Below are positions 36,731 through 48,310 of a stretch of 64,000 bases of DNA, one piece after another. The translations under genes were made by a program, and so were the position numbers. The stretch lies in assembly GCF_037042905.1 (NCBI RefSeq), contig NW_026974141.1, forward strand, positions 326,001 to 390,000. Reading direction: 5' to 3'. This DNA comes from Lytechinus pictus. Taxonomy: Eukaryota > Echinodermata > Echinoidea > Temnopleuroida > Toxopneustidae. Numbering within the stretch: the first letter of the stretch is position 1; the number at the start of each line of letters is the position of its first letter. A model generated the notes under the pieces. That model made no database searches. It was not told the DNA's origin and saw only the letters and a program-made list of their open reading frames with translations.

Positions 36731-37172
36731 CTTCTTCCTGCTTTTCTTATTTTTTGTATTGTGTTTGTTTGTATTGTATAATTGTTTTGTGTCTTGTCTG
36801 TGTGTGGGGGGGGGGGTTGGGTGTGAGAGCGATTTCGTTCTTTTATGGGCGTGTGTGGGGAGTGAGCTCTCGAACCCTTTCCGGTTTTTTTATATTATAA
36901 ATTTCATTCAGTTTAATCAATGTCGAGCAATCAATTTTCTGCATAGCTATTGTATGATTTTGTGAATTTATATTGGTAATTAATTGTTAATTTTTGTGAC
37001 TGAATTTATCCACTGTATATCATATATGTTAATACCATGACATGTACGATTATTTGTATTATGGATAATTATTTGTCTTTTGTGAACAGTGTTTTGTTAA
37101 TATTGATTTGTAATATTTTACAATGTACCATTACTTTGAACTGAATGATTAATAAATAATATTACAAAACAA
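36552..37172 (+). other. 3' UTR and A-rich end of the L1/Tx1-type LINE
   Basis: A pyrimidine-rich tract of CTTT/TCTC (36,660-36,735), a G run at 36,807, then AT-rich sequence ending AATAAATAATATTACAAAAC and an A tract that meets the MITE. The open frames here are low-complexity. Confidence 0.6.
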
Positions 37173-38187
37173 AAAAAAACATAACGCTGCAAATTCCATC
37201 GGAATCGGATGTAAAATAAGAAAGTTATGAAATTTTTAAGTTTCGCTTATTTTTCACAAAACAGTTATATGAACAACTCAGTGATATGCAAATGAGAGAG
37301 TCGATGGTGTCCATCACTCACTATTATTATTTATTTTTTTTTTGAATAATACAATATTTCAATTTTTACAAATTTGACAATAAGGACCAACTTAACTTAA
37401 CCATAAACTGTTAAAATAATGGTAATTCCTCATGTTCACTTGAAAAGGAGGAGAAAATTATAATATTTCATGTAATAAAATACAAAATAAATTGTGAGTG
37501 GGTGACGTCATCAGTCTGTCAATTTGATAATATCGACCAGGATGTGCATATAACTGTTTTGTGAAATTAAGCGAAACTTTAAAATGTCATAACTTTCTTA
37601 TTTTACATCCGATTTTGATGAAATTTTCAATGTTTTGCTTGTTGGATTTTTCTCCTTTTTTTCAAATGAACTTTTTGTTGGGGTGGACTTGTCCTTTAAT
37701 TATCATTTTGCAGTCTGTAGTATTTGTATTTTCTATTAAATGATGACAAAGTAGGACATTATTGTAGCTCAAGTGGGATGCTGTTCCAGCATTTAGTAGG
37801 GGAAGGCGGGGGAAGTTGAGCATAGGGGCAAGTTGAGCCACCACCCCCAGGCCAATAATGAATGAGTCAGACATTGTGGTGGTGTCATTTATTGATGACC
37901 CTTCACATAACCGTTTACCCCACCACATTGTTTTCGACTTTGAAACAAAAGTACTTTTTTAGAGGGAAAAATACAAATTTTAGCCAAAAAAGTAAAAAAA
38001 GGGTGTAAAATAGATCAGTGGTTTTTACCCACACACGTCTTTAAATATAATAAAGAAGTAAGAACAATATTGTTAGTCCAGGTATGGATCTTCATTCTTG
38101 TCATTACATGATGGATGCATAAGAAATGTGTGGATGTGAAAATATCGCATTAAGTTAGGACTGGGGTACTTTGAGCCAGCCAACATG

Positions 38188-39124
38188 TAGCCTCTTGTCG
38201 AGGCCCTGGCGGCTGCTTCCCGATCGAAGCGAGGGCTTTCCTAATTCGCGAAGCGAATTAGGCCTGGCGCGAGCCAGGGCCTCTTGACATCTGAACTGAA
38301 TTATATATTCATGAGGAACGTCTTCCTAATGAATATACATGAGTCATGACATTACCGGTCACCGAGTAAACCAATGAAATGTCAGAGCTGTTTCGTCTTG
38401 GGTTAAGGTTCGGAATACTATATCATGGTAGTCCACTATTCTGCAAGGGATTCATTTAATTGCGGGACACTAAAGGGGATATAACCAGCAAAATGCTACA
38501 AGTAGTGGTACTACTACTACTACTACTATTACTACTGGCCGTAACAGACCCATCACCGCCCCGAAACTTCCCGGGAGATACTGCTCAGCCGCTGGTCAGA
38601 CTCGAGTCAACTCCCAGCAACTCCACCCCAGCTTCCCTCACTGCACTGCACAGCGGAGATCGATAATCGACGCCCCGGATCGACCGGTGGAATCGCATGA
38701 AATATTACATTTTTTCCATATCCTGTGGGTAGATTTACAAAGACATCTCGTCCTTTCAGTGCAGAGTTAATTTCATCGACTTGCAAATCCTTAAATCGGT
38801 CAATATTCAGCGTTTTAGAGGCATATTCAGTGCTCTTTGATATTTCGTCGTCACTCTTCGCCAAGAATCCAAGGGTCGCCATTCAAGATGAGCTCATGAA
38901 TATTTAATATGACGTCATAGCAGCTCGCGTTCTCATTGGATGATTTTCACCGACCAGTTTTTGGTCGGTGAATTGGTAAAAACAATAAAAAACAAAAGAA
39001 AGTCGGTGAAATTCGGGTCAGATGTCCAGAGGCCCTGTCTCGCGGCGCTCTAGCTGCTTCGCTCTCTCCCGTGCTTTGCCATGTTCGCTCGGAAAGCAGC
39101 TGACAGGGCCTCGACAAGAGGCTA
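38188..39124. mobile_element. 937-bp Mutator-like element carrying a gene fragment
   Basis: Perfect terminal inverted repeats over 21 bp (starting TAGCCTCTTGTCGAGG), with similarity continuing inward for about 120 bp, including CAGGGCCTCT.GACATCTGA in both arms. Flanked by a perfect 9-bp duplication GCCAACATG (38179-38187 and 39125-39133). A 9-bp duplication plus long inverted repeats is the hallmark of Mutator-type elements. It carries no transposase; it holds a RecQ-like coding fragment on the minus strand. Inserted inside the element at 37,796-39,600. Confidence 0.85.
38688..38882 (-). pseudogene. Captured RecQ-like helicase N-terminal fragment
   Basis: Minus-strand frame starting at an ATG (38882) in good context. 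Residues 25-65 resemble the start of RecQ-type DNA helicases: LNIDRFKDLQVDEINSALKG, then DVFVNLPTGYGKN at residues 46-58, which is the Q-motif region and Walker A loop, then IFHAIP. The Walker Ser/Thr after GK is Asn here, so ATP binding is doubtful. The family pattern stops after about 65 residues; the frame runs on 26 codons with no homology I recognise. The rest of the helicase is absent, so this is a captured fragment (likely the first exon), not a working enzyme. Confidence 0.65.
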
Positions 39125-39600
39125 GCCAACATGGGGCAAGTTGAGCCATGGTAATTCGTATGGTAATATATAATAAAAAAGAAACAAACCTTGAATAGCC
39201 ATTGATATGCAGGCAGAAAGGTGCAAATATACATGAGTTATTTTACTTTTAGAGGATATTATTATTTATAGAGAATTAGCAAGTGAAAAGACTTGAAATA
39301 AAAAGTTGACATGCTGGTTCTTCCCACATACATTTTGTACATAGTTTTTGTGGCTCAACTTACCCCACAAGGAGGCACATCTTACCCCACAGATGGGGCA
39401 TGTTGAGCCATTTGACATCGGTTTTTTTTCAAAGGTCACAATGAATTTCAGTGTGGGGGTAGAAAGTTATATATAGGTGAAAAATATTTCCCAAGAATCA
39501 AATTTAAAGGAAAGGTACCTATTTCTACAATATCATTAGTCATATCAATTCTAACATGCGAAATGCAAAAAGTGTCACAACTTACCCCGCCTTCCCCTAC

Positions 39601-42360
39601 TCATGAATATAATAGTGGTTCTTGAGAACTTCAATTTTAACGAAAGCATGATGAAGGTAAACGTATACCCCCTTGGCACTGTATGAATGAATTGCACTAT
39701 TTTGGGTAAGCAAATTGTTAAAAATTGACGGTAATAAACCTTTAAAATAGGAATACATGATTATTGCTAATTGCAATTTATTTAGTTGAAAAATTGCTAA
39801 AACATTTAAATTCTTGAAAAGAGGTGAGTTATGGCTGAGTGGTGGAACATTACACATTACCCTTATTGCACGCTTTTGAAGTATAAACAGTCTATTTAAA
39901 ATAGTTATTCCATAATTTCCCCACACAATATTGCAGTATGATAAATGGAGTAATATCATTCTACACTGTTTAAAAAAACCTTATTTTACAGAAATAAAAG
40001 GAAGATTTTGCAAAAAGCAATAACAGAATCATTCCGTAAATTCATAAAACAGGAATTTTTCTGCAATTTAACAGAACAGGTCTATTTAAAAGGGGAAAAG
40101 GGTGCTTTATTTAAGGAGATTTGTAAGGTTCCATACACCAAATACCAATTTCCTGTAATTTTACATGATATAATGTAAAATTACGCAATCTGGTAAGATT
40201 ACAGGTGTTCTCGAGACTCTGCTGCAGGAACTTCTTTTATTTTAGGATAACTTTTCTAACAGTGTATTATATAACAATACTAGTACTTTTCTAGGAACAA
40301 TATATATTATATATTTTATACAGTTAATCATACCAACAGCCTTAGCTATTTTTTAGGATATGTCATTTACATAGTTTTTCCAGGTGAGTTTTTCATCAAT
40401 TATTACTCCCGGGACTTGAGTTTGTTCTACTTTTCTAATAAAACTATTGCCAATTTGAATTTTTAGTACTGGATTATTTGTTATAAATTTTTTGAATTTA
40501 AAAATCATTAAAGATATTTTCTCCAAATTAATTGATAAACGATTCGCCAATAACCATCCATGATTTTTTTTTGTTCAAAATTTGCAATGTTAATTGTGTC
40601 ATTTAAATTTTTAACTGAAATGAATAAATTTGTATCATCTGCAAACATAATATAATGGAAATGGCTACTCACATAATTAAAATTATTAACAAATGATAAA
40701 AACAACTACGGGCCGAGGATCGATCCTTGCGGAACCTCTGTATTTAAAATCATTTCATGAGATGATACGTTTCCTGTATATACATATGGTTTCCTATTGA
40801 TAAGATAGCTTTCAAACCATGTGTGAATATATCCTCTTATGCCATAATATTCCATTTTTTTTTTCAATAAAGATTTCATGATCAATACAGTCGAATGCCT
40901 TCGACAGATCTAAAAAAAAATCAAATTAAAAGCTTTCGCTGCTCAAAAACACTGGCAAGATAAGTGGTCAATTCTTACAGTGCAGAACTTGTTGAATGGC
41001 CCTGTCTAAAACCAAACTGTCGTTTATACAAAATATTATTTTTTTAAATGTAATTTATTAATTTGTTATATACAACTTTTTCAAATGTTTAAGCAAAAAG
41101 GGATAAAAGAGATATTGGCCTATAATTTGATATTGTCGCCTTTTCCCCTTTTTTATAGACTGGAACTATTTTTGCTATCAAGTGATCAGGAAATATTCCT
41201 GAGTTTAGCGAGTAATTAAAGATATTGCACAGTGGTTGTATAATAAAATAAATATATTTCTTGAAAACTTCAATACTTATTTCATAAAATCCAGGACTCA
41301 AATTGATTTTAAAAGAATTAACGACATCACTAGCGTCAGAAATACTCACTGGATACATGAAAAATGAATTACTTACTCTATTTTCCATGTAAAATGAAAA
41401 ATCTATGTCACTTGAAGGCGTGTCATTATTAAGTTTTGATCCTATTGTACTAAAATAGCTATTGAACCGGTTTGCAATTTCTTGTGTATCTTCTATTGTT
41501 ACATTATCATATTTAATCATTGTACATTGCACCTTGGTGTAACGCTTATTCATAACCTCGTTAATTGTTTGACATGTTTTTTTCATGTTACCATTTAAAT
41601 GATTGAATTTGTTTATATAATATTTCCTTTTGAACATTCTCACTTCAGTGTTAAAAGCATTTCGACACTCCTTGTACTTCTTTTTCTTACAAAATGATGG
41701 GTTTTTGATATACTTTCGGTACAGATTATGTTTCTTCACACACATTTTGCGTAGTTTGCTATTAAACCATGGTTTATTCTGTTTAACTTTACATTTAATT
41801 TCTTTGAAAGGGAAGCATTCATTATTCACTTCCTTGTATCTATTGAAAAATTTGTTAAATCTGTTAATAACATTAATTAATTCATAAATATATCCCCAAT
41901 CTTGCTTGCCCAATTCTGTACAGAAGTGTAAAAGTGAACCAGAATTTATATCACGTTAGAAGTAAGAAGAATTGTGAATATTGCACTCTTGAAATTTTGA
42001 AATAAAAAATATTGCAAAGTGATCACTAAAATCACAAGTAAGGACTCCCGGGAGACAAACATTGCTATTTAAATTGGTAAAAACATTATCAATTAGTGTC
42101 GCACTCTCAGGAGTAACTCGGGTGACTTCGAAATTAAAGGAGTAAACGAGAAAGATAATAATAGATGTAAAAAGGTATCAGATGACACAGAATTACATAA
42201 CAAGTTGATATTAAAATCTCCAAGGAAGTAACATTTTTTTCTTTTCAGATAAAACATTTTGTAAAATTTGCTCTATTATATCAAAGAAAGTTGGAAGTGA
42301 TTTGTCTGGAGGTCTATAGAAGACATATATTAGCACATTTTGATCCTTGTTATACATGTA
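39601..42360 (-). pseudogene. Decayed CR1-like LINE (endonuclease-RT)
   Basis: Minus-strand pieces in the order of a LINE protein: endonuclease motifs (LIYVFYRPP, FLGDFNINLL) around 42,340-42,190; linker and RT start 41,913-41,089 (KPWFNSKLRK, then IVPVYKKGEK and NYRPISLLS); KAFDCIDH near 40,890; VPQGSILGP followed by a stop near 40,720; FADD near 40,640; thumb region 40,550-40,353; C-terminal part 39,959-39,601 (YCNIVWGNYG). Frames are broken by several shifts and stops, and the MITE at 39,964-40,264 interrupts the end. Not the same family as the intact ORF at 29,411. Confidence 0.8.
39964..40264. mobile_element. TA-flanked MITE (CACTGTT ends), copy 2
   Basis: A 301-bp element with ends CACTGTTTAAAAAAAC and TTTTCTAACAGTG, TA on both sides. 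It is in the opposite orientation to the copy at 14,143, sharing CTCGAGACTCTGCTGCAG. It interrupts the decayed LINE just before its C-terminal block. Confidence 0.8.
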
Positions 42361-42362
42361 AT

Positions 42363-42445
42363 GAATAATTTAAATACAAATTCAAATTCAAATTTATTTA
42401 TTCACTTCCATCATACAAAAACAAATTGTATACCATATATAAACA
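42363..42445 (-). mobile_element. Possible LINE 3' terminus
   Basis: The minus strand reads GGAAGTGAATAAATAAATTT, then repeated GAATTTG units: the kind of A/T-rich, short-repeat end seen on CR1/L2-type LINEs. No coding part is visible beyond it. Confidence 0.35.
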
Positions 42446-42780
42446 TAAATACAGATGTATTCTAAAGCATCATCTATAATTTCAAGATCAGTACGTCTTG
42501 TATTGTTATGTAGTGCTACATGTAGTGTTATGCATCATATTAAAGATCACCCCTCTTTAAAATACATATTTGATTTGTGTTGCATTTCGGATCGGATTTT
42601 TATTTTTTCAAGAGAGTGAAAAAAATAAAGTTACCCTTCCTCAAGACCTGTCCGTTCATCCTCTACGATATGATGACTGCACTTTTTCTTCAATTGCCCC
42701 TAATTCTCTTCAAAGCTACCCTCTCACATTCATAATACCTAGTCTGTCAGTCAGACCCTACAAAAAATATACCTCTTTAA

Positions 42781-43375
42781 AGGACAAGTCCACCCCAACC
42801 GAAAGTTGATTTGAATAAAAAGAGAAAAATCCAACAAACATAACGCTGAAAATTTCATTAAAATCGGATTTAAAATAAGAAAGTTATGACATTTTAAAGT
42901 TTCGCTTAATTTCACAAAATAGTTATATGCACATCCTGGTTGGTATGCAAATGAGGAGACTGATGACGTCACCCACTCACTATTTCTTTTGTATTTTATT
43001 ATATGAAATATGAAATATCCTAATTTTCCCCTCATTGTCAAGTGAAACAATGATTAATTCCTCCCTGAACATGTGGAATTAGCATTATTTATTAATATAT
43101 GGTTCAGTCAAGTTGGTCCTTATTGTCAAATCTGTAAATATTGTATAATTCAAACAATAGAAAACAAAAGAAATAGTGAGTGATGGACATCATCGACCGA
43201 CTCATCTGCATGTCACTGAGTTGTGCATATCACTGTTTTGTGAAAAATAAGGGAAACTTTAAAATGTCATAACTTTCTTATTCTACATCCGATTTTGATG
43301 AAATTTTCAGCATTCTGCTAGTTTGATTTTTCTCTATTTATTCAAATCAACATTTATCACGGGTGGACTTGTCCT
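42781..43375. mobile_element. TTAA-flanked palindromic MITE, copy 3
   Basis: A 595-bp copy flanked by TTAA (42777-42780 and 43376-43379), ends AGGACAAGTCCACCCC and GGGTGGACTTGTCCT. It is uninterrupted and shows the sequence that is split in copy 2. Confidence 0.88.
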
Positions 43376-43460
43376 TTAATAGATGATATCAAATTGTGGG
43401 TCGGTCAATCTTAGAGGTGCACAGCAGTTTTGACCTATTAGTATCGTTTTATAATTCCTG

Positions 43461-43760
43461 GAGCGTTGTGGCCCAGTGGATTAGTCTCCGGACTTTGAAA
43501 CAGATGGTCGTGGGTTCGAATCCCAGCCATGGTGCAATTTCCTTCGGCAAGAAATTTACCCACATTGCGCTGCAATCAATCCAGGTGAGGTAAATGGGTA
43601 CCTGGCAGGAATTTATTCCTTGAAATGCGTGTGCTCTGAAATCTTAGTAATTACGGCTGCGAAGCTACAGCTGAGGTAATAATATCCAAGTCCTTTGGAA
43701 GCGCATAAAGACATTATTCATAATTGTGATGCGCTATACAAGAACTGTATATTATCATTA
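43461..43760 (+). repeat. tRNA-derived SINE, copy 1
   Basis: tRNA-like head with A box region TGGCCCAGTGG and B box GGTTCGAATCC (43513-43523), a body with AAATGGGTACC, and a TTATCATTATT tail. Flanked by ATTCCT on both sides, a possible short target duplication. RNA polymerase III would read it from the internal boxes. Confidence 0.8.
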
Positions 43761-43766
43761 TTATTC

Positions 43767-44928
43767 CTTTGATTAATGTCCATCTCATTTTTGCGCCGCG
43801 CTTCTCAATCATGTCAATTTGGAAATAAAATGAGCCGCCCTGTGAATGTTTTATATTATTATTAAAGGGATGGCTACTGAATTAGACCGTTCTTGTATTA
43901 CTGTAATTATGTGTCATTGTCTTTATTCACTCACAATGGAATCGATTAAATCATCTGTTTTTGATGGAAATCGTAAGTATTCCCTTGTGTAGAAGCAAAG
44001 GTAACGGTTCGGTGATTGTACCCTTATTGCGATATCAGAGATATCTTGATAATAACTAACCATCTGTATGAGGATTGAATTGTGATTGATTATAAAGCAG
44101 CTGAATTATATATTTTGACCTTGAATCATGTACCAAATAATATATTACAAATAATTAGAATAACGTTTTGTTACTTATAACATTGAAGACAGAAAGTACT
44201 ACCTTAAATTTTCTATTGCCTAGCTAGAGATATTCCAAGTGTTCCGAATGGCGTAGCCAATTCCACATGTTCAATGTCATCGATCGATCGGTCAATAACA
44301 GAGCCTACAGCTCATCACCGCGATGTCAACCACTAGCGTATATCTGGTCCGAGCTGCCGCAGTGGGGGATGACAGCAATATATTGAGGGGTTTATAACCG
44401 TGTACATGCTACCATCTCATCTATAACGATTTTTAAGATGGCTATTATAATGGATTTGTTGTGATAAAAAGGTAGTGGATTACAGTTAATCTGAATATGC
44501 GAGCGAGCAAATTTTCTCTTCTAAAATTATGGGAAGCCACAATTTCCTTTACCTGTCTATTTCCTAATGAGCTTCCCTTTGCTTTCACGGTGAAAAAAAA
44601 AATACTTCAGTTATCATTCCTAGGCAGTAATTAATTATTTGAGTGTTTACTAACAGAGATTTGTGCCGAATTGACTGTCCACAATTAAACCAAACACAAC
44701 TTTAGGCCAGAATTTTACGAGCCGATGTTTTGCAATCCAAAACACTTATATGTTTTAAATAGCGCCCTCTGCGACCATCCATCTCCAAACAATTAAAAAA
44801 ACACCTGTTAATTCACTGGAATCACAAAGAGACAAACACTTTCCATTTCACCCTTTCAACGTCGTGGTGGCATAAGAATTCGGAACGAACAATCACCACC
44901 ATCTCAACTCGAGCATGTCTAGGAAGCC
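43767..44928. other. Nothing recognised
   Basis: Mixed-composition sequence without open frames or clear repeats. A short CGATCGATCGG palindrome lies near 44,280. Confidence 0.35.
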
Positions 44929-45009
44929 ATGGATGCAGCTTTGGACCAACGATCGAGAGAAGAACTTATAAACCTTTGCGCTAGATTATGTCTTTCCCCG
45001 CAGATTCCA
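44929..45009 (+). CDS. Possible first coding exon of an unknown gene
   Basis: An ATG in strong context (AAGCCATGG) opens 27 codons, then an ideal donor (CCA followed by GTAAGT) in phase 0. The peptide MDAALDQRSREELINLCARL has a helix-like LINLCARLCLS stretch that recalls a SAP motif start; this is only a resemblance. No second exon was found to the right, so the gene may have very long introns or the match may be chance. Confidence 0.25.
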
Positions 45010-46128
45010 GTAAGTTATGTTATTTTTTTTTTGTTACATTGTATTTTAATGTAGGCCTGATGTAGAATAGGATAGTAAATATATTTTATATATTATAAAA
45101 TAAAAATATACATATCACAGGTGGCTTGAACGGCAACAATATTATTTGCAATTAGTATAATTTATTAATTTAATACAAAAATGTAAAAAAAATTCAGCCG
45201 ACACACATGACATTGGCCTAATCTGATTTGTGTCGTTGCTTCATTCATGATTAGAATACATTATTTTATGAAATTGCTAATCCTCTAACAACTTTAGAGT
45301 TATATGGTTAAGTTTTCGTCCACTCTTATTTTGTGTTGCTAGATCAGCGGTTCATGGATCTTATTGCAGTCGATCAAAGCTTTCTGGCAATGAATATGTA
45401 ATCCTTTAGTACTCATTTCCTTTACCAGAAGTTTCTTTCAAAGTCAACACATTCTCATTCATAAGATCCCTTGTCATGATAGCTTGTGTTAAGGTTTGTT
45501 CATCATGGCTCGCTAAAGCGGGCCTCCATACCAGGTCTCACAAAGCAGTTACCATAGTAAAAGAAGAACGAATGAGATTGGGTAAGAGATATGGCATCGA
45601 TTTCTCCATAATAAGCCTATTAACCTAATGTTTGTTGGTAACGATGGTAATGATGTGATGTGATTTCAACAAGTGATATAATTGAATACATAATGATTGG
45701 AATAGACATATGAAGACAAATCTACATAATCATAATAATGGAAACAATACCAGGCTATAGTTATAATAATTATTTTGGGACATTTTCCGCCCCTCTCTCT
45801 CTCGCTACTTTAATAAAAATAGCCCCTGTGCAGAGATAAGCTACATGTACATGAATTTTGGAATAATTGTCTGACTCCCTTGCCTTACGACCCCCCCCCC
45901 CCCCCAGATTCTAAACATTTATTACCTGTTTGTCTCGCACGTTTGTATTGCCAATCTACTCCCGAACACATTTGAATCCATGCATTATTAAACGCGAATA
46001 ATACATACCGATGCTTTTACGGTCAAACTGGACAGGTGCGTTTAGTTACCATGGAAACAACCTCCCTCGCACACCTCGTCTGACTCCAATCTCAATAAAG
46101 CATTTTCCTTTCCCTAGCTTCGAATTCA
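45010..46128. other. Nothing recognised
   Basis: AT-rich with a C run at 45,891. No supported gene. Confidence 0.35.
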
Positions 46129-46129
46129 T

Positions 46130-46330
46130 TTACTTATGAGACTTATTTATTTATTTATTATTTATTTTGTTTTATTTATTTTATACTGCAGGGTAGGCCT
46201 GTTCAGTTCTTAAAACTGCTTTACAAAGGCGCCCTGCAGTTTAAAATACATGTCAAGATAACTATGAACAACAACAACAACAACAAACAACATCAAAAAT
46301 ACAAAATACAAAATATCTAACACCAGAAAC
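46130..46330 (-). mobile_element. LINE 3' end with stem-loop
   Basis: On the minus strand CTGCAGGG (46239-46232) and CCCTGCAG (46193-46186) form a stem around a 38-base loop, followed by TATAAAATAAATAAAAC and further AAATAAAT units: a CR1/L2-like terminus. The coding region is absent or unrecognisable. Confidence 0.45.
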
Positions 46331-46339
46331 AACACCAAA

Positions 46340-48085
46340 ATATAGAGTGGGAAGTGACATTTTAAACATACATAGCATTGTAAATCAATGGAATATCATT
46401 TCGCTCTTTATCAATTCGTATGAAAGGCTTATTGTAATTATTAGGCCTGTTGTATTCAGACTTAAAATAATTCATTTTAAATGTGATCGTTTGGTACTCA
46501 TTCACTGCAAAACAGCTGTGTTAGCACCTTACCAGTTGATGTTCTGGGAGTACAACACCAGACATTTTGCCACTATTGGTGATATAATAATCCAATTACA
46601 CTTTCGTCATGTGTCGTGTTATCGATACGCAAGGGTAGACATCATATCATGCTCATTGCATGGAATACATATCTTTTCTAGATTTTTGAATGTGGAAACT
46701 GAATCATGATAACATATTTTCAAACACTATTGAACCACACAGTGTATTTAACACCAGATGTTGCTCTCCATACATCAGGAGAGCGACCGGTGTTCTGAAC
46801 ACGCTATATTGATTCTGAAACATGTGAATTTATTAGTGGGTTTTTTTAATCATTAGAAAAGGTGGAGCTTTATTCACAAATCTACAAACACGGTGTCATG
46901 AAAAAAGGAAATCGACTTAAAAATTCAGGATCTTTCTTACTTTTTACAAAGTTGCATGATTTATGTACGCCTCTATATAATGATTTTTTTTTTGCCTTTT
47001 CTCATTTTCAAATCAGGTTTGGCGCACCTCATTCCCTTAAAAAATTAAATAATTCTAGTTTGAGAATAGGCACAATGAAATGCAACAAAATAATGATGAT
47101 TGCTATAAGGTTATTGCACAGATCTGAATTCCAGATCACGCCTCCACGTTTCGCGTCTCATCTGATATAAAAAGGAACGTACAACATTGATTTCTTCAAT
47201 CTGCTTTTCATCATTGTCCTCATTCAATCCTGTAATATATCCATCTATGTTTTGTCGACTGCCGTGTTTATCTCGCCCATGGTCTGTTACCTGAAGCGAT
47301 TTTGGAGTACAATATCTTAGTTTTGTTTTGTAATTTAAACTTCACTTTGATTATTTTTGTTATGAAACCTCGGTCTTCCACATATGATTTACACGTTGAT
47401 TATGTTTAGGGGTGAGGATGGGTTATGTTGATAGAGGAGGGGTACATGGTGGAATCAAAGTGAGTATGACTAAAAAAATAAGAACAAAACAAGTATCAGT
47501 TGTATAAGTGACACGACCTTGTCATTTTTTTCTTCTTTTTAAAAACAATGTTTTAGTAACTCGCTATGTTGAGCAATAGCATTTGAATCATGAACCTGTT
47601 TGATTTAAAACCTAAAAGAAAAAAAATAAATACAGTTTGAGGTTATCATGTTATTAGGCTGACGATAGGGTAGGATTAAAAGATGGACCAAAAAGGAAGG
47701 TATGACTTTTAAAAGATTGAGAACAAAACGATTAGGCCGACAGTGACACGGCCTTGTGATTTTTTTTATCATTAACTTTAAAACACACACACACACACAA
47801 GATCGAATATTGTTTAAGGAATTCATGCCTATTGATTTTCGTGTCTTTTTTTCTTCTTCATCATCTGATACACATGTATGTATTAATTACTGTATATTTT
47901 GGAGGCTTCTAATTTTCAAGTGTTGTCATTTTTTTTTTCAAGCAATCTGCTTATAATGACAATCCTTCTCCTGCAAACTGTAAATGTTATGATTTTTTGG
48001 TTGGTAGTAGATCATATTTATTTAGAATGACTCTTTTATTAAGTTTTTTTTCTTTATGATTCATACCAAAATAGATTACCAACAT
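46340..48085. other. No supported gene; one diverged direct repeat
   Basis: Open frames at 46,347-46,709 and 46,862-47,170 match no family I know. Segments 47,460-47,530 and 47,695-47,770 share GTATGACT, GAACAAAAC and GTGACACG.CCTTGT in order, a diverged duplication about 240 bp apart. A (CA)n tract lies at 47,783. Confidence 0.35.
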
Positions 48086-48089
48086 ATTC

Positions 48090-48310
48090 ATTCATTCATT
48101 TATTGATTCCACTTTTAAAACAAATAACATAATATACATAACAAATGTATTCGTTAACATAGTGTATCAATGATCAAATTAAATATCTAACATAAGTATT
48201 AAACATAAGGTTCACTACAAAATGTAAAAAAAGTGAGGAGCCTAAATAAAAAGCAGAGCTTGTAGAAAATTAGGCTCCCATTGGGAGAAAATATAAGTTG
48301 TTACTTTGAG
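48090..48310 (-). mobile_element. LINE 3' end with stem-loop
   Basis: On the minus strand GGAGCCTAA (48278-48270) and TTAGGCTCC (48245-48237) form a perfect 9-bp stem; downstream lies an AT-rich stretch ending GAATCAATAAATGAATGAAT. Same layout as the other LINE ends here, different sequence. Confidence 0.45.

Larger units (their letters stand above)
19458..37172 (+). mobile_element. L1/Tx1-type LINE, about 10.3 kb without its insertion
   Basis: Non-LTR retrotransposon with a 5' leader of about 90 bp, ORF1, a 4.9-kb spacer, ORF2 (broken by a 7.4-kb insertion), a 0.6-kb 3' UTR and a short A-rich tail, bounded on both sides by halves of the same MITE. Both ORFs look open, so the element was full length at insertion. 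A target duplication cannot be read clearly because the site is A/C-rich (AACAAAC versus AAAAAC). Confidence 0.82.
19399..37695. mobile_element. TTAA-flanked MITE copy 2, split by a LINE
   Basis: The left end (AGGTCAAGTCCACCCC to about 19,457) and the remainder (about 37,175-37,695) are the two parts of one element. Together they give about 580 bp, matching the other copies (570 and 595 bp). TTAA is at 19395-19398 and 37696-37699. The break falls in the MITE sequence ..AACAAAC/ATAACGCTG.., continuous in copy 3. Everything between was inserted later. Confidence 0.85.
37796..39600. mobile_element. Inverted-repeat DNA element split by a Mutator-like element
   Basis: Ends GTAGGGGAAGGCGGGG and CCCCGCCTTCCCCTAC, about 0.86 kb without the inner insertion. 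The word GGGGCAAGTTGAGCC and close variants or complements recurs near 37,826, 38,165, 39,134, 39,350 and 39,398. No coding frame of its own. If the repeat starts at GGGG, the flank is TA on both sides. Confidence 0.75.

Noticed and set aside
43461..43535. tRNA gene
   Set aside because: A and B boxes are present but the sequence continues as a SINE body with an ATT tail and recurs at 52,679; no clean cloverleaf.
46347..47170. Frames of 120 and 102 codons
   Set aside because: No family match; the first has a GTG start only and lies next to a LINE terminus; likely chance.
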